64,000 nt of DNA, taken from NCBI RefSeq assembly GCF_010726765.1, contig NZ_AP022601.1:930001-994000 (forward strand), read 5' to 3'. The translations under genes and the position numbers were made by a program. This document shows, piece by piece, positions 58,426-64,000 of the stretch. The notes under the pieces were generated by a model. The model was not told the DNA's origin and made no database searches. It worked only from the letters and a program-made list of their open reading frames with translations. The stretch is from Mycobacterium gallinarum (GTDB lineage Bacteria > Actinomycetota > Actinomycetes > Mycobacteriales > Mycobacteriaceae). Numbering within the stretch: the stretch's first letter is position 1; each line of letters begins with the position of its first letter.

Positions 58426-59513
58426 TCGCTGGCCAAGCCGAAGTACTGGCTCACCTCATTGATCGTGAATTGATTGCGCAACTTGCAGGCGGAGTTCTGA
58501 TTTGCGAACAGGCCTGGCACAGAGAACGCCTTCGACTGATCGACTGCGTTCGACCACGAAACCGGAACAATCCACTCCTCATATAACTCGCCCTTGAACT
58601 CCTGGTCGTGGACGTAGTTGCCCTGCAAACTCAGGCCCTTCATCGGCGTTAACACTCCGTCGACATCAAGCTGTGCGTCTTTGAAAGATACAGCCGGTCC
58701 AGTGACGGTTCCGACCCCGACGTAGCCGACTTTGGGAATGTAGACGAAGATTCGCGCATCGAGCGGCAGTTGCCGAATAGTGCGGGAGTACCAGGGTGCT
58801 CCGCCAGCAGCCACGAACCCGTACTGCTGGGCATCCGCCCACTGGCGTCCACCGGCATACTCTCCGTAGTTCACGTACCAGTCGATGCCGTTCCATGTTT
58901 CCTTCTTCGCCGAACCCGAGCCGGGCTTCCTGACCTTCGTCTGCGCATCATCAATCATCCAGGTCCGAGCGATGTACTTGTGCCCAGAATCTTCGTAGTA
59001 GGTAAAGAACAACACGTTGATAGGAACCCCGTACTGCGCCAGATATGTGACAATCCGTTCTGTCGAGGCATCCATGTCGCTAGCAATAACAGTGAGTATG
59101 TGGGAATCATTTAGCGTCTCAGGGGGATTGGCGCCAAACCTGGCCTCGAAGGCCTGATCGAAGTTCAGGCCGTCCTTCCCCGGCGAATGATGTTCGTAGG
59201 TGTCGCGGACTTGATCATTCGTAAGTTGCTCGACCCAAGACCCGTAGTCAAGGACCTGTGCAACTACGTCACGCGGCGTGCGGTCACGCTTGAGTTCCAG
59301 GACGTGAACTGCACCATCACCATCGATACCTAGTAAGTCGATAATCTTGCCGGAGTCCGTCTTAACCTGGCGACCGATGATCAACAGTGACTCACCGAGC
59401 ATCGCGGGATCCGACTCAATTATGTCTTCGAGCTTGCTCTCCAATTCGATGGATGTTGCATGCACGCGCACAGGATCGTCGTCGACTCGCCACAGGGCTA
59501 TCTCAGTGGGCAT
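58422..59513 (-). CDS. PD-(D/E)XK nuclease with a C-terminal EVE/PUA-like domain
   Basis: The 363-residue protein has a nuclease core near residues 55-95: IIDLLGIDGDGAVHVLELKRD gives the Asp and Glu-x-Lys, followed by PRDVVAQVLDYGSWVEQL, as in NucS/DUF91-type nucleases. Residues ~205-290 (WNGIDWYVNYG, WADAQQYGFVAAGGAPWYSRTI, ARIFVYIPKVGYVGVGTVTGPAV) look like an EVE/PUA-type pocket that reads modified bases. It is downstream of the type ISP enzyme with 22 bp between them, so it probably belongs to the same defence operon. The domain assignment is by eye. Confidence 0.7.
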   Translation of the reverse strand: MPTEIALWRVDDDPVRVHATSIELESKLEDIIESDPAMLGESLLIIGRQVKTDSGKIIDLLGIDGDGAVHVLELKRDRTPRDVVAQVLDYGSWVEQLTNDQVRDTYEHHSPGKDGLNFDQAFEARFGANPPETLNDSHILTVIASDMDASTERIVTYLAQYGVPINVLFFTYYEDSGHKYIARTWMIDDAQTKVRKPGSGSAKKETWNGIDWYVNYGEYAGGRQWADAQQYGFVAAGGAPWYSRTIRQLPLDARIFVYIPKVGYVGVGTVTGPAVSFKDAQLDVDGVLTPMKGLSLQGNYVHDQEFKGELYEEWIVPVSWSNAVDQSKAFSVPGLFANQNSACKLRNQFTINEVSQYFGLASD

Positions 59514-59535
59514 GTCACCTTCCTAAATAATCGCG

Positions 59536-62500
59536 TCACACTGACGCGGACACTTCGGTCGGCTGTGCAGCACCGAGCTGATCGACGAGCTTCATGGTCT
59601 CGACGCTAACGGTGGTGATTTTCTTGATGAGATCGACGATGTAGGTGGGGTCTTGGTGTTCGTCGCACCAGTCGTTGGGGTCGTTGACGATGCCGGATGC
59701 CTTATCGGCCTTCACCTGGTAACGCTCGATGATCCACTCAAGCGCACTGCGCGAGCCGAGCATGTAGTCGTGCGCCAGGTCCGGAATGCCGCTAATCGTG
59801 ACTCTGCTGTTGTACACAATGGCTGAGCGGTCACCCTTAGCGCGCCAGCGCATCTTGTCGACGCGCCACGTTTCCCGGTCATCCAAGCCTGCGCCGCGAC
59901 GTACTTCAACGTTGAGTGAGTACGGTTCGGCTCGTTCGTAATTCAGATGAAGGTTCGCGAGCCGGCGGCCAACCTCGGCAACGGTCGTGAATCGCTCGAC
60001 GCTTTCCGGGGTAGGGATATGGGGTAGCATCTTCTTGAGATCGGCGACGTATCGGATGCGGTAGTCGGGGTCGTGCAGGACGCCGTACACGTAGTAGAAG
60101 ATGTCGTCTTTGCTTACATCGTCGCCGATCGCAGTCCGGTACTGCGTGAGGAAGTCATCGGTGATGTTGTCGACTCGCCTGTACCCCCATTGATCTACCT
60201 CTTCGCCAGCAGAGAAGTCAAAACCATCATCACTGTCGGCGCTCTCGTAGGTCCAGCGGGGGAAGTAGCGGCCACCTGATGAGCCCCAGAACGCTAGATC
60301 GGGGATTGAATCGGTGAGGAGTGCAGAGAATGGCTTCTCGGATCCTGCTACCACCAAGTAGAAACCAATGTTTTCGTGCTGCGACGTCGGGAAAAACGAT
60401 GCCAGAGAACCCCGGCGCTCGCACAACGATTCATCGAAGTATCCGTAGATTCTGTTGAATGGTCGGTAGCTACAGGACCGAATTTCGCCGGGGTTGAGTT
60501 CGATGCTTCTACCGCGCGAAAGGCGGGTCTTAAGTCCAGCTGACCACTTGATGTAGGAAGCGCTGGCAGCGTCGGACCGACCGGTAAGGTAGTCATTTAC
60601 TAAAGCTTCGCTTCTTTTTGTACCGGCTTGATTCACAAACCCATTGAAGCGGGTTTGTTCGGTGTGGTAGTTGTCCATCATCCGATTGAGGTTGTCTTGC
60701 AGACGGTTACGCGAGAAGTTGTACGACCAGGCATCCCTACTTGTGAAGAGCCCCAACGAATGCTGTGTGAAAACCCGAAGCACCCGGCTCGTATCGCCAC
60801 GGTCCGCTCCGAGTGGTGGCCAAGTCGCGAAGGTTGCGTCCCGTTGATGTATCCAGTCTCCCTCTGGTGAGGGAACAATGGGTTGCCAATCCATGGCTTC
60901 GATGTCGTCTTTGGCGATAATGTCCAGCTTCTGATCACGCGATAAGCAGTCGCCAATGTCTCTATACCTGATCCTGCAGGGGCCCGTTCGCGCGGGATCT
61001 TTGACACCAATGAACACCGCAATCGTGGCCTGGGAACCAGCGCCGAAGATTTGTCCTCCTTCCTCCTTCCAGTTAGATTTCCGCATGTTCCCGCGAAGAT
61101 TGAAGACATAGATGTCGCTGTACTCATGAGCGAGCGTCAGTCGCACACCGTCCGCCGTGTTTCCGTCGATCCAGCCTCCATTCGAGACAAACGCGACGAC
61201 CCCGGTATCTCCAATGCGGTCGGTAGCCCAGCGGAAGGCGCGAAGGTATGAGTCATAAAGCTTGTTCTTCAACTGCCCTGTCGAGTACTTGGCGTAGGTC
61301 TGCTCGATCCGAGTATCCAAAGTCGGATATTTGGTGTTGGCGTTTAGGTCGTTCGCTGATCCCTGGGCCGCCGAGTAGGGCGGGTTTCCGACTATGACGC
61401 TAATCGGTGTCTTCAGCTGCGCGGTGATTCGGTTGTTGTTGGTGGCGAAGACATCGAAGTCGAGGGTGTCGTCGGCTTCATGGATCTGGAAAGTGTCGGC
61501 GAGGACAATGCCCGGGAAGGGTGTATACGCGTCGCTGTCCGCCGATTCTCCCGTTAGCGCGTGGTAGGTGGTTTCGATGTTCACAGCAGCGATGTAATAC
61601 GCCAGCAGCATAATCTCGTTGGCGTGCAACTCATGTGAGTATTTCTTCTTAATATCGTTAGGCCGGATCAACCCTGACTGAAGCAGGCGGGTGACGAAGG
61701 TGCCGGTGCCTGTGAAGCCATCGAGGATGTGCACATCTTCATCGGTCAGGCCCCGCCCGAAGTGATCCCGACAGATGTGATCGGCGGCGCGCAGGATGAA
61801 GTCCACCACCTCGACGGGTGTGTAGACGATGCCGAGCGCGTCCGACTGCTTCTTGAACGCCGTCTGGAAAAACTTTTGATACAGGTCGGCAATAAGCCGT
61901 TGTTTACCTTCTGCGCTAACAACCTGTTCGGCTCTGGCGCGAACCGAGGCATAAAACTTATCCAGCCGCGTGGTTTCGGCGGCCAAGCCTGCGCCGTCCA
62001 CCGCATCAGCCATGTCCTGCATGACTTGCGACACCGGGTTGTGGGTGGCGAAGTCGTGACCTGCGAACAAGGCGTCGAAAACTGGCTTGGTAATCAGATG
62101 CTGAGATAGCATGCTGATCGCGTCGTCGCGACCGACGGAGTCATTTAGGTTGTCGCGCAAGCCTTTCAGGAACCGATCAAACTGTGCAGTAACCCGAGGG
62201 TCGGTGTCGGGCGCGTCGAGGATGGCGTTGATGCGCGTGATCTGGGCGGTGGCGATATCAGCGACATCGGCGGCCCATTGATCCCAGTACACGCGGGTAC
62301 CGACCTTGTCGACGATGCGGGTGTAGATGGCTTCTTGCCATTGCGACAGTGAGAACAAGGCCATCTGTGCCGGACCGGCGGCAAGAGTGGTGTCGGTGTC
62401 TGGGTCGTCTGCCGTGGGACCGATGTGCGCGCCGAGGAGCCGGTTGCTGCCCTCTCCGCTCTTGGCGTTGCCGCCGGTATTGAGGGCGATGCTGTTGATC

Positions 62501-64000
62501 ATTGCGTCGAATCGCTCGTCGTGGGAACGAAGCGCGTTGAGGACTTGCCAGACGACTTTGAATCGCACGTTGTCGGCCAGCGCGTCGGCGGGGTCGATGC
62601 CGGAAGGCACAGCGACGGGCAGTATGACGTAGCCGTAGTCCTTGCCGGGAGACAGCCGCATGACCCGACCCACGGATTGCACGACGTCAACGATCGACTT
62701 GCGGGGATGTAGGAACAGCACCGCATCCAGCGCTGGAACGTCAACACCTTCCGACAGGCAGCGGGCGTTGGTGAGGATGCGGCATTCGCCCTCGGCGACA
62801 GGAGATTTGAGCCACGCGAGTTCGGCGTTGCGTTCCAGCGCGTTATAGGTGCCGTCAACGTGGTGAACGTCGCACACCAAGCCACGATTGGTCTCTTCAA
62901 CCCGGTGGCCTTCGTTCTCCTGCGCATCGAGCGATTCTTGATATGCCTCCACGACGCGGGGGAATAGGCTGGCGACCTGTTTGGAAGTCGCGATGTCTTG
63001 TGCGAACGCGACCGCCCGCTGCATCGGCGGCTCATTCGGAGCGAAGCTAGGGGTGCCGTCAACGGTGGCGCCAGCGCGTTTAGCCAGTCCGTTCCAGCAG
63101 CCAACGATCCTCGATGCGTCATCCAGGGGCAGTTCGCCGAATGCGGCCATCTGCTGCTGCAAGGGTGCTTTCATCACTGCCTCATCGATGGTCAGCACCA
63201 GAACCTTGTAATCGGTAAGCAAGCCGTTCTCGACAGCGTCACCAAAAGTCAGGTTGTGGAACTCAGGGCCGTATCGCAGCTCGTCGTCCATCGACACCAG
63301 CTCCGCCGAATGCTGGCCGGCTTTGTCCTTGACGGAGTCGCTGTAGATACGTGGAGTGGCCGTCATGTACAGGCGGCGGTCGGCCTTCACGTAGTCGTTG
63401 TCGTGGATACGCACGAAGTTGGACTCATCCTCGCCCGCGAGCGTGATGCCGGTGGTGCGGTGGGCTTCGTCGCAGATCACCAGGTCGAAGTCATCCACGC
63501 CGAGGATCTGCGCCTCAGCCACAGTTGGCAGCGACTGGTAGGTGCTGAAGACGACCGTCAATCCTTTGGCGCGTTTGCGGTGGCTCATCTCGTCGGCGAG
63601 CTTCGTCGGGTTGGTAGTGACCGGAATGGGCACGTCGTGGATGTTGAAGTCCTCAGTGGAACGCAGCCGTCCGACTTTGGTGTCCGAGCACACCGCGAAG
63701 GCCCGCAAATCCAGTTCGCTTTGGGCGGTCCACTCCCGCAGCGACTGACTCAGCAGCGAGATTGATGGAACGAGGAATAACACTCGCGCGCTGCCTTCGG
63801 CATCGGCGGCCATGCGTTCAGCCAGTTTGAGTGCGGTGAAGGTCTTGCCGGTGCCGCAGGCCATGATCAGCTTGCCCCGGTCGTTGCCGATAGCGAACCC
63901 TTTCAAGACGGCCTCGATGGCATCCACCTGGTGAGGCCAGGGCTGCTTCTTTTCGGCGGTGGCCAGCTCGATGGTCAGGTGGCCCTGCGGCCAGGCGATA
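59536..64000 (-). CDS. Type ISP restriction-modification enzyme (helicase-methyltransferase), 5' end off the window
   Basis: About 1,487 residues are visible, open to the window edge (frame continues past ATG 63927 with WPHQVDAIEAVLKG). Numbering from that ATG: helicase Walker A ACGTGKT (~24), FSTYQSL, Walker B ICDEAHR (~155), and helicase domain 2 with QSVGRVMRL (~425). The N6-adenine methyltransferase has ILDGFTGTGTF (~735) and the catalytic NPPY (~848). A target-recognition region follows to the end. LlaGI-like enzymes also carry an N-terminal Mrr-type nuclease, which would be beyond the edge. It protects the host by methylating its own sites and cutting unmodified DNA. Confidence 0.88.
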   Translation of the reverse strand, partial: IAWPQGHLTIELATAEKKQPWPHQVDAIEAVLKGFAIGNDRGKLIMACGTGKTFTALKLAERMAADAEGSARVLFLVPSISLLSQSLREWTAQSELDLRAFAVCSDTKVGRLRSTEDFNIHDVPIPVTTNPTKLADEMSHRKRAKGLTVVFSTYQSLPTVAEAQILGVDDFDLVICDEAHRTTGITLAGEDESNFVRIHDNDYVKADRRLYMTATPRIYSDSVKDKAGQHSAELVSMDDELRYGPEFHNLTFGDAVENGLLTDYKVLVLTIDEAVMKAPLQQQMAAFGELPLDDASRIVGCWNGLAKRAGATVDGTPSFAPNEPPMQRAVAFAQDIATSKQVASLFPRVVEAYQESLDAQENEGHRVEETNRGLVCDVHHVDGTYNALERNAELAWLKSPVAEGECRILTNARCLSEGVDVPALDAVLFLHPRKSIVDVVQSVGRVMRLSPGKDYGYVILPVAVPSGIDPADALADNVRFKVVWQVLNALRSHDERFDAMINSIALNTGGNAKSGEGSNRLLGAHIGPTADDPDTDTTLAAGPAQMALFSLSQWQEAIYTRIVDKVGTRVYWDQWAADVADIATAQITRINAILDAPDTDPRVTAQFDRFLKGLRDNLNDSVGRDDAISMLSQHLITKPVFDALFAGHDFATHNPVSQVMQDMADAVDGAGLAAETTRLDKFYASVRARAEQVVSAEGKQRLIADLYQKFFQTAFKKQSDALGIVYTPVEVVDFILRAADHICRDHFGRGLTDEDVHILDGFTGTGTFVTRLLQSGLIRPNDIKKKYSHELHANEIMLLAYYIAAVNIETTYHALTGESADSDAYTPFPGIVLADTFQIHEADDTLDFDVFATNNNRITAQLKTPISVIVGNPPYSAAQGSANDLNANTKYPTLDTRIEQTYAKYSTGQLKNKLYDSYLRAFRWATDRIGDTGVVAFVSNGGWIDGNTADGVRLTLAHEYSDIYVFNLRGNMRKSNWKEEGGQIFGAGSQATIAVFIGVKDPARTGPCRIRYRDIGDCLSRDQKLDIIAKDDIEAMDWQPIVPSPEGDWIHQRDATFATWPPLGADRGDTSRVLRVFTQHSLGLFTSRDAWSYNFSRNRLQDNLNRMMDNYHTEQTRFNGFVNQAGTKRSEALVNDYLTGRSDAASASYIKWSAGLKTRLSRGRSIELNPGEIRSCSYRPFNRIYGYFDESLCERRGSLASFFPTSQHENIGFYLVVAGSEKPFSALLTDSIPDLAFWGSSGGRYFPRWTYESADSDDGFDFSAGEEVDQWGYRRVDNITDDFLTQYRTAIGDDVSKDDIFYYVYGVLHDPDYRIRYVADLKKMLPHIPTPESVERFTTVAEVGRRLANLHLNYERAEPYSLNVEVRRGAGLDDRETWRVDKMRWRAKGDRSAIVYNSRVTISGIPDLAHDYMLGSRSALEWIIERYQVKADKASGIVNDPNDWCDEHQDPTYIVDLIKKITTVSVETMKLVDQLGAAQPTEVSASV

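Larger units (their letters stand above)
52906..64000. mobile_element. Integrated element 2 (phiRv2-type) with capsid and restriction system, right end outside the window
   Basis: The element starts at the middle att with an integrase and its own arm-type repeats, a small regulator cascade, a palindrome array, zinc-finger genes and an HK97-type capsid. A minus-strand defence operon then runs off the right edge. No second att or intact tRNA is seen up to 64000. From the minus-strand orientation of the tRNA fragment, the intact tRNA-Val should mark its right end. Confidence 0.8.

Noticed and set aside
63927..64000. ATG 63927 as the true start of the type ISP enzyme
   Set aside because: The frame stays open to the window edge with helicase-family sequence (WPHQVDAIEAVL), and the family has an N-terminal nuclease domain that would precede it.

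Overview
The window is high-GC actinobacterial DNA whose gene order matches the Mycobacterium tuberculosis Rv2692-to-Rv2667 interval read in reverse: ceoC/ceoB, an APC-type permease, a TRAM-domain rRNA methyltransferase, an ABC efflux operon (Rv2688c-2686c type), dxs, RNase D, DUF3000, hemE, hemY, chdC, msrB, aftC, the Rv2672 lipoprotein, a RibD-like reductase, ZapE-like ATPase, a GNAT, an MPT63-like secreted protein and clpC2. A fast-growing or environmental Mycobacterium/Mycolicibacterium is the best guess; the species cannot be named from this sequence.

Region 1 (1-24.2 kb) is chromosomal core with local additions: two ABC exporter operons, one with a divergent MarR-type regulator; an NhaA antiporter; a PhoD-type phosphatase; an alpha/beta hydrolase; the coproporphyrin-dependent heme genes; and a malic enzyme. 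A 17-bp motif is shared by the leaders of both exporter operons and nhaA, each time 13-15 nt after a -10-like hexamer.

Region 2 (24.2-35.6 kb) separates msrB from aftC, which are neighbours in M. tuberculosis. It holds an IS110-family element sitting exactly against the msrB ribosome binding site, with a candidate bridge-RNA region. Next to it is a two-gene operon: a phosphotransferase-like protein and a 2,998-residue protein made of zinc ribbons, a class III cyclase, an AAA ATPase, a helical region and seven tandem ~275-residue repeats.

Region 3 (35.6-46.4 kb) returns to core: arabinan biosynthesis (aftC), the Rv2672-like lipoprotein, an ATPase, an ECF sigma/ogt pair, clpC2 with two perfect operators, and small secreted proteins. 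It ends in a terminator hairpin that fits the native terminator of a tRNA-Val gene.

Region 4 (46.45 kb to the end) is two tandem integrative elements of the phiRv2 type at a tRNA-Val 3' end. A 25-bp att repeat stands at 46450 and 52906, and the intact tRNA is predicted beyond the right edge. The elements have related integrases, paired 11-bp-period repeats that look like arm sites, a cascade of overlapping small genes ending in a winged-helix replication-like protein, and then a strikingly similar array of GCACGG-n3-CCGTGC palindromes and a shared downstream block. Element 1 carries a WhiB-like gene, small phage-like genes, an SRPBCC protein and a protease fragment. Element 2 carries a lone HK97-type capsid gene that runs tail-to-tail into a defence operon: a type ISP restriction-modification enzyme (5' end off the window) and a PD-(D/E)XK nuclease fused to an EVE/PUA-like domain.
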